Numbered from the stretch's first letter, positions 1 through 9,068 are shown. The stretch: DNA of 15,327 bases from Clostridia bacterium (GCA_017399225.1 JAFQEB010000143.1:1-15327), one strand, 5' to 3'. Translations and numbers: made by a program. Notes: generated by a model not told the origin, from the sequence alone.

Positions 1-1040
1 ATTTCCCGGATGACGGTAACACGGATAGAATTGTGTGTGCAAAGCCTCGTTTCATAGGCAGCAGAATTGTAGTGAGTCCGGCATATGAAATCATTATATT
101 CCTCATGTCCGGTCATACGGTGGAACTGCATTGGCACACCGCATTCTCCACAAACCATCAGGCCGTTGAATACACAAGGTTTGCCTGGAGCAGAAGACAT
201 TTCTGGATGAAATATCCGTTGCGCTGCCTGCCACAATTGTTCATCAACAATCGGGTCATGGGTGCCTGTAAAGACCAGCTGATCTTTCGCCGGTACGCTG
301 ATCTGTTTGCCCCTGTATTCTGACTGACAGGTTTTGAAGTTCACAGTATGCCCCAGATACTCCTGACGCCGCACAATCTTGCATATCATTCGTCTTGCCC
401 AGTTGTATGGCTGGCAGGAAGCATATTGCCTTCCGAAACCATCCGGTTCTCTCTGCGCAAGGTAGTACCCCGGTGTAACACGCTTCTCCTGTACTAATGT
501 GCGGCAGATTTTCAGTTGTGATATACCTGATGCAGCCAGTTCAAAAATACGACGGACGGTATCTGCTGCTTCCGGGTCAATCAACCAATGATTCTTGTCA
601 TCTGGATCTTTGGCATACCCAAAGCAAGGATGCGTGGCTAATGGCTTCCCCGATTTACCCTTTTGCTGCGCTGCAGACCGGATTTTGCGGGATATGTCCC
701 GCAAGTACCAGTCGTTCATGATGTTGAGGATACCTGCAAACTCAGTGCTTTCCGGATTGGCATTGTCAATGTTGTTGTTGATGGCGATGAACCGCACACC
801 CATCCGGGCGAAGTACACTTCTGTATAGAAGCCTGTTTCAACATAGTTGCGACCAACACGGCTCATGTCCTTGACCAGCACCGTCTTGACAATGCCAGCT
901 TCAATGTCTGCCAACAGCTGTTGCCAGCCGGGACGGTCGAAGTTGCCGCCGCTGTAACCATCATCCGTATAGTGCCGACAATTGGTGAAGCCATTGTCCC
1001 GGGCGTATGCCTCCAATAGATTCTTTTGTGATTCGATTTG
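1..1040 (-). pseudogene. Large serine recombinase, N-terminus lost, runs off left edge
   Basis: An uninterrupted reading frame of about 346 codons runs from 1040 to the left edge. It contains, in order: the second half of a resolvase catalytic domain (YTDDGYSGGNFDRPGW, then VLVKDMSRVGRNYVETGFY), the linker SRKIRSAAQQKGK, a 'recombinase' DNA-binding domain (HPCFGYAKDP, then a stretch ending in VRRIFELAASG), and a zinc ribbon starting at VCGECG. This layout is that of the large serine recombinases of Tn4451/TnpX-like Clostridia elements, which cut and rejoin DNA at att sites. The frame opens with QIESQKNLLEAYARDNGF, which in intact homologues lies about 20-40 residues in. It is preceded directly by an in-frame TGA at 1041-1043. 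The Y-x-R-x-S motif with the nucleophilic serine is not seen in any minus-strand frame upstream, so the protein is probably inactive. Unlike the neighbouring sugar genes it uses TTA and TCA codons. The 3' end lies outside the window. Confidence 0.85.
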
Positions 1041-1196
1041 TCAAGGGGTGTTTCACCATAACCAACTGTTTTCTAAAAATAAAACACAAGCATAATAAAG
1101 ATACATCACGATACGATTGGCATCCCGACGAAAGATAACCTTATTACATAAACAACCGCCGGATCAAATGCTTCACACATCGATCCGGCGGTCCAT
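1041..1196. other. AT-rich junction between recombinase remnant and sugar locus
   Basis: This is 156 bases of A+T-rich sequence between the broken recombinase and the end of the GH43 gene. It holds the GH43 terminator (described separately). No credible gene is seen. Short open stretches upstream of the recombinase frame do not resemble a resolvase N-terminus. A TTGACA at about 1039-1044 on the minus strand looks like a -35 box, but no matching -10 was found. Confidence 0.6.
1155..1192 (-). terminator. Rho-independent terminator after GH43 gene
   Basis: A perfect 11-bp inverted repeat (ACCGCCGGATC at 1155-1165, GATCCGGCGGT at 1182-1192) encloses a 16-nt loop. On the minus strand it starts 4 nt past the GH43 stop codon and is followed by TTGTTTATG. 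It would end the five-gene operon that begins at the response regulator. Confidence 0.8.
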
Positions 1197-2807
1197 TTAT
1201 GCATTCATACAGAAGTAGTTGAAATCAGCAGGCAGTTTTGTGCCCGTCAGATCCTGGCAGCAAAGACCAGCCATCGTTCCAGTAAACCAGCCCTCATTGC
1301 AGGCTTCATCGGACAGAAAGCTACCGTCCATCTCTTTGCCGATGGGCTGCCATGCATCATCCCCAGCGGCATAGGCGCAGCTGACCCAACCTTTACGCAA
1401 CATCATTCGCAGCCGGACAGGCCCGTCCGGAAGTGCGATGTACCCGACGGGATAGGTGTATCGCTTATTCTCCGCCGTCAGCAGGGTCACAACGCGCCCC
1501 AGCTCCTCATCATGGGTGACATGCAGGTAAATGTAGTTGTCGTAATCATAGTACAGGATCAGCCCAGCCATCTGCTTATAGCATTCCGGATGGAAATCCA
1601 CGACAGTCGCGATACAGGCGTCCACTTCCGTCAGCCTTTGGGAAATGAAGCTCTGCTCAAACCGGGAGCCGAGCCCGTTTCCGCCGTACAGCCGCAGAAA
1701 ACCAGGACGTTCCGTCAGCGAAAAGTCCTTCAGGGGCATCCGCAGGGACTGCCATGCCAGCGACAACTCCGGCTGATCAAAGTCGTCATGAGCAGGGAGC
1801 TCCGGCCAGGGGCATTCCGGCAGATCCGGCTCCTGCACCTGCGCGTCCGGCAGATTCGTACCGTTGCTCAGCCGCAGCCAGCCGTCCTCCGTCCAGTACA
1901 CCTTCTGGATCGCCGTTTCCCGGCCCAGCATGTAGCGGGCAATGCCGGGGAAACGTGGTGCATCCGGCGGATTGCAGCGATCCAGCGGACGGCCGCACAG
2001 ATGCACCATGTACCATTCGCCGTTTTGCGTCTGCACCAGATCGGCATGACCTGCCTTTTGCAGATATAGCTCAGGGTGATGGCGGGAGGTCAGCATGGAC
2101 GGCGCTTTGCCGGGGACGTCGAAAGCCGTCTGATCCATATCATAGGGGCCGAAGACATTCCGGGAGCGCAGCATCGTCTGCCCGTGCAGCACGCCGGTGC
2201 CGGTATCCGCGCAGAACAGATAGTACCAGCCGTCCCGCTTGAACAGGTGCGGCCCCTCCAGGAAGATGCTTCCGCCCTGATACACCTCATGGCGCTCGCC
2301 GATGAGCTGCTTCTTCTCCACGTCGTATTCCTGCACCAGCAGACGACCGGCATACCTCTTCGGCACCCGGTGATCCGTCACCATGCAGACCATGTATTTC
2401 CGTCCGTCGTCATCGTGGAAGAGGGACGGGTCGAAGCCAAAGTTGCTCAGCGCTGTGGGCTCAGACCAGGGGCCCATGATATCAGGCGCGGTGACGATAT
2501 AGTTGTGGGTATCGTACATGTTGCAGTAGAAGGCCTGCACCACGGTGTACACAAGATAGAAGGTGCCCTCGTGATATGTCAGGCAGGGAGCCCACACGCC
2601 CTGGGACGCGCCCACGCCCCGCAGATCCAGCTGGCTGACGCGATCCAGCGGCCGGGTCAGCAGCCGCCAATGCTTCAGGTCGCGGGAATGATGGATCTGC
2701 ACGCCCGGAAACCACTCGAAGGTGGATGTGGCGATGTAGTAATCCTCTCCCACGCGGACGATGGAGGGATCGGGGTTGAAACCCCGCAAAATGGGATTCT
2801 GGATCAT
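1197..2807 (-). CDS. GH43 beta-xylosidase / alpha-L-arabinofuranosidase
   Basis: This 536-residue, two-domain enzyme belongs to glycoside hydrolase family 43, XynB-like (subfamily 11/12 type). Residues 1-320 form the five-bladed propeller. The expected catalytic acids are visible: base Asp13 in NPDPS, pKa-modulating Asp126 in FGFDPSLF, and general acid Glu184 in FLEGPHLF. The GHADLVQTQNGEWYMVHLCG stretch is also typical. Residues from about 338 to 536 form the C-terminal concanavalin-like sandwich of this group. There is no signal peptide, so it should act in the cytoplasm, removing terminal xylose or arabinofuranose from imported oligosaccharides; sequence alone does not decide between the two. 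Its ATG overlaps the stop of the GH28-like gene (ATGA, 2804-2807), with GGAGG 7 nt upstream. It is the last gene of the operon. Length is normal for the family. Confidence 0.9.
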   Translation of the reverse strand: MIQNPILRGFNPDPSIVRVGEDYYIATSTFEWFPGVQIHHSRDLKHWRLLTRPLDRVSQLDLRGVGASQGVWAPCLTYHEGTFYLVYTVVQAFYCNMYDTHNYIVTAPDIMGPWSEPTALSNFGFDPSLFHDDDGRKYMVCMVTDHRVPKRYAGRLLVQEYDVEKKQLIGERHEVYQGGSIFLEGPHLFKRDGWYYLFCADTGTGVLHGQTMLRSRNVFGPYDMDQTAFDVPGKAPSMLTSRHHPELYLQKAGHADLVQTQNGEWYMVHLCGRPLDRCNPPDAPRFPGIARYMLGRETAIQKVYWTEDGWLRLSNGTNLPDAQVQEPDLPECPWPELPAHDDFDQPELSLAWQSLRMPLKDFSLTERPGFLRLYGGNGLGSRFEQSFISQRLTEVDACIATVVDFHPECYKQMAGLILYYDYDNYIYLHVTHDEELGRVVTLLTAENKRYTYPVGYIALPDGPVRLRMMLRKGWVSCAYAAGDDAWQPIGKEMDGSFLSDEACNEGWFTGTMAGLCCQDLTGTKLPADFNYFCMNA

Positions 2808-4234
2808 GCGTTATCCTCCACCGTCACGTCCGATGCGAAATCGCCGATGTGGAGCGGCAGCGGCCCGCCGCAGACTTGCACGTTCGCCAGACGGATATGG
2901 CGCACATCGTGCTCCGCATCGTAGCCCGCGATGACCGACGCCACCGGCGGCATGCAGCCGCAGCGGATATTGCGGAAGGTCACCCGTTCAATGCGTCTGC
3001 CGGGAGCGGGGTTGTAGTCCGGGTTGTACTTTACCTGCAGGTCGATGAGCTTGCCGTGCTCGATGTGCTCCACGCGGATATCCTCATACAGCACATCCCG
3101 CACGGTGTTCTTGTCACCGGGGTTGATGGCCATGCAGCCCAGATAGCCCGGCTGATGCTCGTGATGCTCCAGGATGTCGATGTTGCGGAAGGTGATGCGC
3201 TCAATGATATCGCCGTCATGCTCATGGTCGCCGTGGGTGCCAATGTTGGTCGGGTGAGCCACGTCCGCCCAGAGGGTGCAGTTTTCCACCAGCACGTCAT
3301 GGCTGCCTCCACGATAGTCCCAGCGGCTGCCGTAAATGGCGATGCAGTCATCCGAGGTGCGCAGGAAGCAGCCGTCCACGTGGATATGATGGCTGCTCAT
3401 CATGTCGATCCCGTCGCTCCAGCCCTCACAGGAGAAGGAGCGGATGCCGCGGATTGTCACGTTTTCCGCGCCGCCCAGCGCAACGGTGTAGTGGGGCGGG
3501 TTGATGAAGGTCACACCCTCGATGCGTACATTCCGGCAGCGGCTGATGCGCACGCCGTTGATGCCGCTGAAGCGGTGGAAGCTCCTTTGCAGGATCACAC
3601 CGTGGCCCTCGATGACCACATTCTCCGCATCCTGCAGGATGAATGTGCCGATCACCACCGCGCCGGGTGCAAGGTACAGCCGGGTATCCGAGGGGACAGG
3701 GAATACATACTCGCCCACCACATGCAGACCCGGTCCAAAGAACAGCGTGCGACCCTTGGGCATGGAGGCCAGACGGGGCAGCAGGATGTCCACGCCGGTC
3801 GTGCGCGGACGACCGGGCACAGGCTCCAGGCGGATCACGTTCTCTGTGGGCTCTTCCTGAATCGCGCCCGCGAACAGGTGCAGGCAGCGAAAGCGCTCCT
3901 TGTTGATCTCGATCATCATGTCTGCCGGTCTGTCCAGTGTGAAGATTACCTCATGACCGTCGCAGTCTGCCGTGATGCCCAAAGACACAGGCCGCACGAT
4001 GGCGCTGTGGATGTAGAACACATTGGGGCGCAGGCGCACCTCCACCGGTCCGGTGAAGTCGAAAATACCCACCGCAGTCTGGCGCACATCGTGCATGTCC
4101 ACCCACGCGGCGTAGGTCGGGACATTCGTCCAATCTTCCGTACCGACAGGGCGCACCTGCACAGCAAAATGATGATCCTGCTCCACGCCTGCGGGAACAG
4201 GAGGCGCAATGATCTGTCCTTTCATGTTCATCAC
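2804..4234 (-). CDS. GH28-like right-handed beta-helix glycosidase
   Basis: This is a 476-residue protein without a signal peptide. Residues 1-150 form an N-terminal beta-sandwich-like part (YAAWVDMHDV, FDFTGPVEVRLRPN, LHLFAG). The rest is a parallel beta-helix with repeated NVxIxG/ITFRNI coils. GH28 landmarks are present in part: WSDGID with Asp274, and SDDCIAI with Asp295 and Asp296, matching the NTD and DD motifs. The GHG motif is replaced by GTHGDHEHDGD at about 332-342, and the RIK motif is not found; GYLGCMAINPGD occupies roughly that region. It is likely to cleave a galacturonic-acid-containing oligosaccharide from the end, but its specificity is open and a GH49-like relation is possible. 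The start is GTG at 4232-4234, overlapping the SBP stop as GTGA, with AGGAAA upstream; ATG at 4231 or 4225 are alternatives. It is coupled to the GH43 gene downstream. Confidence 0.75.
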   Translation of the reverse strand: MMNMKGQIIAPPVPAGVEQDHHFAVQVRPVGTEDWTNVPTYAAWVDMHDVRQTAVGIFDFTGPVEVRLRPNVFYIHSAIVRPVSLGITADCDGHEVIFTLDRPADMMIEINKERFRCLHLFAGAIQEEPTENVIRLEPVPGRPRTTGVDILLPRLASMPKGRTLFFGPGLHVVGEYVFPVPSDTRLYLAPGAVVIGTFILQDAENVVIEGHGVILQRSFHRFSGINGVRISRCRNVRIEGVTFINPPHYTVALGGAENVTIRGIRSFSCEGWSDGIDMMSSHHIHVDGCFLRTSDDCIAIYGSRWDYRGGSHDVLVENCTLWADVAHPTNIGTHGDHEHDGDIIERITFRNIDILEHHEHQPGYLGCMAINPGDKNTVRDVLYEDIRVEHIEHGKLIDLQVKYNPDYNPAPGRRIERVTFRNIRCGCMPPVASVIAGYDAEHDVRHIRLANVQVCGGPLPLHIGDFASDVTVEDNA

Positions 4235-5790
4235 TTCTCACTTTCCTGCTTGAATTGGGTCAACTGGCTTTGGACTTCCGCCAGGTAGGCGTCCAGCCCG
4301 GCTTTTCTGAGCATCTGGATCGCCTCATCCAGCCCAGCGTCAATGCTTTCGGACATGCCGCACAAAAGCGGCAGCATGTAGGTATTCCATGCCGCTGCCA
4401 GCGCAGTGGCTTCGCTGCCAACGGGATTGATGTTGAAGGTGAACTGGTTCAACGGGTGGAACACCGCATTCGCAACCAGCAGGTTTCCCTTCTCCCGCAA
4501 AGGCAGATAAACATCACGCGTCCACTGGGAATCTACATTGTAGATCGCTGGCCAGTCCAGATAGGTATCCGCTGCCGCCGACCAGCCTGCAAATCGCTTC
4601 CCAGACGGAATGCCTTCATTATGGACGCCCTGCTCATTCCGGTAGTAATGCTCGCCCTCCACGCCGTAGAGAAGGAGCGTGTAGTACCGCTGATCGGTGT
4701 GCAGCTTTTCCAGCAGGCGCACGGCAATTTCCGGATGCTTCGTCCGGCTGGAGATGGACAGCAGGCTGCCGCTGGAGGAGGTCTCCTTGTACTGCGTGAT
4801 GCGTCCGCCCGCGTTGTAGGTGAAGAAGCCGTACTCCCACTTCGGGTGCGCTTCGGACAGTACAGGGATCCAGTCGCGATTGATGGACCAGATGGGGCTG
4901 TTGGTTTCGCAGGGCTTGTCGCCTGCCAGCATCATCGCTCTGCCGGAGCTGCCCTCGTTGGCAGACAGGGTGAGCAGCCGCTTGTCCAGGATGCCGTCCC
5001 GGTACCACTTGGCCAGATACGTCAGCACCTGCCGGAATTCCGGCGTTTCCACCCGGCTGACTGCCTGATAGGGCATATCAATCGGGCAGACGACATAGGG
5101 CGTATCAGTAAAGCTGGTGACTTCAAAATATACGTCCTTCGTCAGCATCATCCACAGGCAGGTCCAGATGCGGTTGTCCGTGATGAGCGGCTTGTCCCGG
5201 AACGCCTCGTCCTCTTTGGCGCGGTAGAGGTACGCCTCCATCGTTGCCAAATCGGTGATGGGCTCCAGTCCCCAGGCCTTGCGAAGATCCTCTCGGTAGA
5301 AGAAGCCCTCGTCCGTCTCTACACCCGGCGCACCGTGCTGGGGGATGCCGAAGAGCTTCCCGTCGATCTCCGCATTGGCCAGCACATCCTCGCCGGAAAT
5401 CTTATAATGTTCCACCAGCGCCGGAACCAGCGTCAGATAGGGCTTGATGTCCAGGAACGCATTTCTGGCCGCCATGAGCTGGTAGTCCGAGAAATTGCCC
5501 TGCGGGATAATGTCGTATTCGCCGGAGGAGATGGCAATATTGATCTGGTTGCGCTCGTCGCCCCAGGGGATGTAGGTAAATCGCAGCTTGCAGCCCAGCT
5601 CAGGGACGGTCAGTGCATCCAACTGGGCATAGAGGCTGTCCAGACCACCCTCCGGCATATTGCCGAGGGTGATTGCCTGCAGGGTCACAACCTCCTGCGG
5701 TGGTTCATCCGCCTGCTTCACAGGGGCCGGGGTGCCGGTGCAGCCCGTGAGCAGCAGCATCGCGCACAGCAGTATTATCAGGCGTTTCAC
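4231..5790 (-). CDS. Lipoprotein sugar-binding protein (SBP-A), DUF3502-type C-terminus
   Basis: This 519-residue extracellular solute-binding protein is of the LplA type used by CUT1 sugar ABC transporters. The first 17 residues are a lipoprotein signal with lipobox LLTGC, so Cys17 should carry the lipid anchor. A Thr/Pro/Glu-rich tether follows, then the two-lobed binding fold (WGDERNQINIAISSGEYDII; FYREDLRKAWGLEPITD). The last 90 residues (FNINPVGSEATAL, then LRKAGLDAYLAEVQSQL) match the DUF3502-type tail seen also in SBP-B. It starts with GTG at 5788-5790, overlapping the kinase stop (GTGA), with a perfect AGGAGG 10 nt upstream. It sits between the sensor kinase and the glycosidases rather than next to the permeases. 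It may deliver ligand to the permeases, present ligand to the kinase, or both; this is inference. Confidence 0.88.
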   Translation of the reverse strand: MKRLIILLCAMLLLTGCTGTPAPVKQADEPPQEVVTLQAITLGNMPEGGLDSLYAQLDALTVPELGCKLRFTYIPWGDERNQINIAISSGEYDIIPQGNFSDYQLMAARNAFLDIKPYLTLVPALVEHYKISGEDVLANAEIDGKLFGIPQHGAPGVETDEGFFYREDLRKAWGLEPITDLATMEAYLYRAKEDEAFRDKPLITDNRIWTCLWMMLTKDVYFEVTSFTDTPYVVCPIDMPYQAVSRVETPEFRQVLTYLAKWYRDGILDKRLLTLSANEGSSGRAMMLAGDKPCETNSPIWSINRDWIPVLSEAHPKWEYGFFTYNAGGRITQYKETSSSGSLLSISSRTKHPEIAVRLLEKLHTDQRYYTLLLYGVEGEHYYRNEQGVHNEGIPSGKRFAGWSAAADTYLDWPAIYNVDSQWTRDVYLPLREKGNLLVANAVFHPLNQFTFNINPVGSEATALAAAWNTYMLPLLCGMSESIDAGLDEAIQMLRKAGLDAYLAEVQSQLTQFKQESEK

Positions 5791-7532
5791 TTTATCTGCG
5801 CCTCCTTATCCTCAATGACCGGCAGCGTCAGCGATACGCAGGTACCCAGCCCGCTCTCACTGTCCACCTGAATATGGATCTCCGTATCGTAGAACAGCGC
5901 CAGCCGCTGCTCAATATTCTTCATGCCATAATGGCTCCCGCTGCCCTTTTGCAGCTGTTCCTCGCTGTTCTCCATGCCCACGCCGTTGTCCAGCACGCTC
6001 AGGGTCATCCAGCGGCCTTCCTTTTCTTCCTCCAGGGCTGCGCTGATGATGATGTTTCCCCGTGCCTCGCCGCGCTGCATGATGCCATGCTTGATGGCAT
6101 TCTCGATCAGAGGCTGCAGGGTGATCTTGGGCAGACGCGCGTGAAGCAGCTCATCGTCAGCCTCCACCATATAATCAATGGCGCCCTCCCAGCGCAGCTG
6201 CTGGATGCGCATGTAAGCGTCACACAGCCGCAGCTCCTCCTCCAGGGTGATAATATCCCGTCCGCCGGACAGGGTCAGCTTGTAGAACTGGGACAGGGAC
6301 ACCATGACCTGCTGGATCTTATCCGTTTCCTGCTTCTTGGCCATCCAGCTGACCATGTCCAGCGTATTGTACAGGAAGTGAGGATTGATCTGGCTCTGCA
6401 GCGCCTTGAGCTCCGCGCCCGCCTTGGCACGGCCCAGGTCGTACTGGGTCGTCAGCATGCGCTCCATTTCGTCCACCATCGTGTTGTAGGCGGAGATCAG
6501 CTGTCCGATCTCATCCTGCTGCACGGCGGGCTGCAGCTTCTTCAGGCCCTGGGTGGGCACCTCTGCCAGCTGGCGGCCCAGCTGACGGATGCGGCGCACC
6601 AGCCGGCTGGTCATGGGCAGAAGGACCAGCGCCATCACCAGGAAGATCGCCAGATAGGACAGCAGCACGCGGTTTCGGACAACGCTGACCTCCTGATTCA
6701 TCAGGCTCTTGGGCAAAACCGATACCAGATACAGCCCGGAGTCGCTCAGTTCCCGGGCGGCAAGATAATACTCCGCTCCTCCCAGCGGCAGGAGGGAAAA
6801 CGCATCCTGATGGCTGCGGACAGGCAGCTTGTCCACCGGCGGTTTCTCTGCGCCGTTGCTGGTCAGCACTGCGCCGTCCGCCGTGCAGATCGCCATGAAC
6901 TGCTCCGCGATCGCGTTGCCCAGCACGCCCTGCACCTGCGCTTCGTCCAGCGAGACCGCCAGCACGCAGAGGGTCTGCGTGTAATCGTTATGATCCATCA
7001 GCGCACGCATCTGCGAGAGGCTCTTCTGCCCCTTTTCCAGCAGGGATTCGGTGTAGATCCACTGCGGATGACCCATGCCGTTGAGCAGCGAGGACGACCA
7101 CGCCATCCCCTGCAGCGCGCTGATTGCACGGTAGCGGGTGCTTCTGTCCTGGGCGATCATATATTCATCGTCCACGAACAGGTACACCTTTGTGCCTTCA
7201 TGGCTCATTTCAATATTCCGAACATAGGACGTGATGACCTCAAAGGAGGACAGCTGCTGCCGCATATCCTCCTTGCTGGCGCTGCGGAGGGCCGTGTTGA
7301 CCTGCTCGTTCACCGTCATCAGCGTCGAAATGGCATGGACGCCCTCCATCTTCTCCTCCAGCGTGCGGTGTGCCTGATCAAAGTTGTTCTCGATCAGGGC
7401 CATCTGCCGGCTGTCCGTGGAGAGCTTCAGCTCATACATGGACACAAGCGTAATGGCCACCATCGGCAGCACGGCAAGAAAGACGATCAGCACGATCTTT
7501 GCCGAAAAGGAAAGGCCGCCCAGCTTTTTCAT
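5787..7532 (-). CDS. YesM-type sensor histidine kinase
   Basis: This 581-residue membrane kinase has TM1 at about residues 12-32, an extracytoplasmic sensing region at about 35-283, TM2 at about 288-307, and a HAMP-like linker (RRIRQLGRQL, EIGQLISAYNTMVDEM). A His_kinase domain follows, with phospho-acceptor His385 in QINPHFLYNTLDM. The C-terminal ATPase domain shows the N-box Asn478 (LIENAIKH), DNGVGM at 515-520, and GSHYGMKNI. It should sense a sugar outside the cell, directly or through a binding protein, and phosphorylate the response regulator encoded just upstream. Its ATG at 7530-7532 overlaps the regulator's stop (ATGA), with GGGAG about 8 nt upstream. Domain order and length are normal for the YesM/LytS-like family, where such pairs control pectin and xylan utilisation genes. 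Confidence 0.93.
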   Translation of the reverse strand: MKKLGGLSFSAKIVLIVFLAVLPMVAITLVSMYELKLSTDSRQMALIENNFDQAHRTLEEKMEGVHAISTLMTVNEQVNTALRSASKEDMRQQLSSFEVITSYVRNIEMSHEGTKVYLFVDDEYMIAQDRSTRYRAISALQGMAWSSSLLNGMGHPQWIYTESLLEKGQKSLSQMRALMDHNDYTQTLCVLAVSLDEAQVQGVLGNAIAEQFMAICTADGAVLTSNGAEKPPVDKLPVRSHQDAFSLLPLGGAEYYLAARELSDSGLYLVSVLPKSLMNQEVSVVRNRVLLSYLAIFLVMALVLLPMTSRLVRRIRQLGRQLAEVPTQGLKKLQPAVQQDEIGQLISAYNTMVDEMERMLTTQYDLGRAKAGAELKALQSQINPHFLYNTLDMVSWMAKKQETDKIQQVMVSLSQFYKLTLSGGRDIITLEEELRLCDAYMRIQQLRWEGAIDYMVEADDELLHARLPKITLQPLIENAIKHGIMQRGEARGNIIISAALEEEKEGRWMTLSVLDNGVGMENSEEQLQKGSGSHYGMKNIEQRLALFYDTEIHIQVDSESGLGTCVSLTLPVIEDKEAQIK

Positions 7533-9034
7533 ACCTTACGCTCCCTGTATTCACCGGGCGTCATACCGGTGGATTCCTTGAATGCCTTGGCGAAATAGTT
7601 GGAATTGGAATACCCGCAGCGCTGGGCGATCTCCGTGATGCGTACGGAGGGATCCTTCAGCAACCGCTTGGCCTCCCGGAGGCGGCAGTCGATCAGGTAC
7701 TGCTTGACCGTCATGCCGGTTTCCGTGCGGAAGACCACATTCAGATAGGCCGCAGAGAAGTTCACCTGCGCAGCGATCTCCTTCAGGCCCAGCTCCGGCT
7801 CATGTATGTGCTGGGCGATAAAGCTCTTTGCGTCCCGCACAACCTGAGAGAACCGGGAGTTCGTATCCTCCATGGCATTCAGCTGCCTGAACAACACCGA
7901 CAGCATCTCCCGGAACTGCCCGATGCCGGTAACGGAGGCCACATAATCCTCCAGCTCGCTGGCCTGGGAGATGCCGTACACCTTGCCGTACAGATCGGGC
8001 GTGCGGCGGTACAGCTCCCGCAGAATCGCAAGCATCAGGGACTTGACGGATTCCACCCGATCGCTGCGCACTGCCTCTACCCTGGTCAGCAACTCCTCCA
8101 GCCAGGCCGGAAGCCGGGCAGCGTTTTCCTCCAGCAGGCGCACAAACTGCGCATACGCATCGACCGACAGCACCGCAGGAGTGTTTTTCTCCTCATACGG
8201 GAAATGCGTCCGGCCTTCATCGTAGAAGCTGCCCTCCAGCATCCGGGAGGCCGCCTTGCGACTCTCGTGCACCTTCTCCAAAGAGGTCACCACCATGCCC
8301 TCCGCCGTCACGATGCCCAGCAGGCGCTTGTGCAGCATGTCCACAAGTGCCGAAAGGTCCCGGGGCTGCTTGCGCTTTCCTGCTGCCAGCACGGCATAGA
8401 CATTCCGGTCCTCCCGCTGATCCGCCGCGCAGTCGAAGCCGTTCTTTGCCGCCACGTCCGCCAGGATATCCAGCACGTCATGCATATTGGTCTGCGGCGC
8501 CCGCAGCGAAAGGCAGCGGTATGCCGCATCCGTCGGGAAGCCGATCTTGGCGCACAGGCTCCGCAGCTCCAGCAGATCCTTTCGGGTGTGCATCATCATC
8601 GCAGCGGCCTGCTGACGACGCAGCTTCTGCAGGCTTTCCGTGCGCTGGTCTGCGTTCATCCGCTCCTGATGCTTGCTGATGGCATTCTGCACTGCATGGA
8701 TCAGCTCATCCGGCTGCAGGGGCTTTTCCACAAAGGCGACCGCGGACAGCTCAATGGCCTGCTTGAGGTAGCCGATCTCCGCAAAGCCGGTGATGAAGAT
8801 CAGCAGGCATTCCGGCTGCACCTTCCTTACGGCAGCAGCAAAAGACATGCCGTCCATGCGGGGCATGCAGATATCGGTGATGATGATGTCCGGGCAGAAC
8901 CAGCGCACGATCTCCAGCGCCGTTTTGCCGTCATGGGTCTGCATCACATTGTTGATGCCCATCTCCGCCAGCGGCAGGCAGGAAAGAATGCCCTCCCGGG
9001 CGTAGCGGTCATCGTCTACAACAAGCAGTTTCAT
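7529..9034 (-). CDS. YesN-type response regulator with AraC DNA-binding domain
   Basis: This 501-residue regulator has a receiver domain at 1-120 with the acidic pocket Asp7-Asp9 (VVDDD), phospho-acceptor Asp54 (IIITDICMP), Thr82 and Lys104 (VEKPL). A long middle region of about 280 residues follows; in this family it probably mediates dimer contacts, but it is not recognised here beyond that. The last 100 residues (403-500) are an AraC/XylS double helix-turn-helix (LGLKEIAAQVNFSAAYLNVV; ITEIAQRCGYSNSNYFAKAF). It should activate the sugar genes when phosphorylated by the adjacent kinase. It is the first gene of the operon. ATG is at 9032-9034 with AAGGAG 9 nt upstream, and a well-formed promoter lies 45 nt upstream of the start. 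AraC-type factors bind direct repeats near -35; a candidate repeat is listed under findings. Confidence 0.93.
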   Translation of the reverse strand: MKLLVVDDDRYAREGILSCLPLAEMGINNVMQTHDGKTALEIVRWFCPDIIITDICMPRMDGMSFAAAVRKVQPECLLIFITGFAEIGYLKQAIELSAVAFVEKPLQPDELIHAVQNAISKHQERMNADQRTESLQKLRRQQAAAMMMHTRKDLLELRSLCAKIGFPTDAAYRCLSLRAPQTNMHDVLDILADVAAKNGFDCAADQREDRNVYAVLAAGKRKQPRDLSALVDMLHKRLLGIVTAEGMVVTSLEKVHESRKAASRMLEGSFYDEGRTHFPYEEKNTPAVLSVDAYAQFVRLLEENAARLPAWLEELLTRVEAVRSDRVESVKSLMLAILRELYRRTPDLYGKVYGISQASELEDYVASVTGIGQFREMLSVLFRQLNAMEDTNSRFSQVVRDAKSFIAQHIHEPELGLKEIAAQVNFSAAYLNVVFRTETGMTVKQYLIDCRLREAKRLLKDPSVRITEIAQRCGYSNSNYFAKAFKESTGMTPGEYRERKV

Positions 9035-9043
9035 GGAAGGATG

Positions 9044-9049
9044 CTCCTT
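9044..9049 (-). promoter_or_regulatory. Ribosome binding site of the response regulator gene
   Basis: AAGGAG on the minus strand lies 9 nt before the ATG at 9032-9034 and supports that start for the first gene of the operon. Confidence 0.75.
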
Positions 9050-9068
9050 TGGGCTGATGAAACGATCT

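Noticed and set aside
33..1019. Short plus-strand open frames in the first kilobase
   Set aside because: They lie opposite the recombinase frame, whose zinc ribbon and resolvase motifs are unmistakable.
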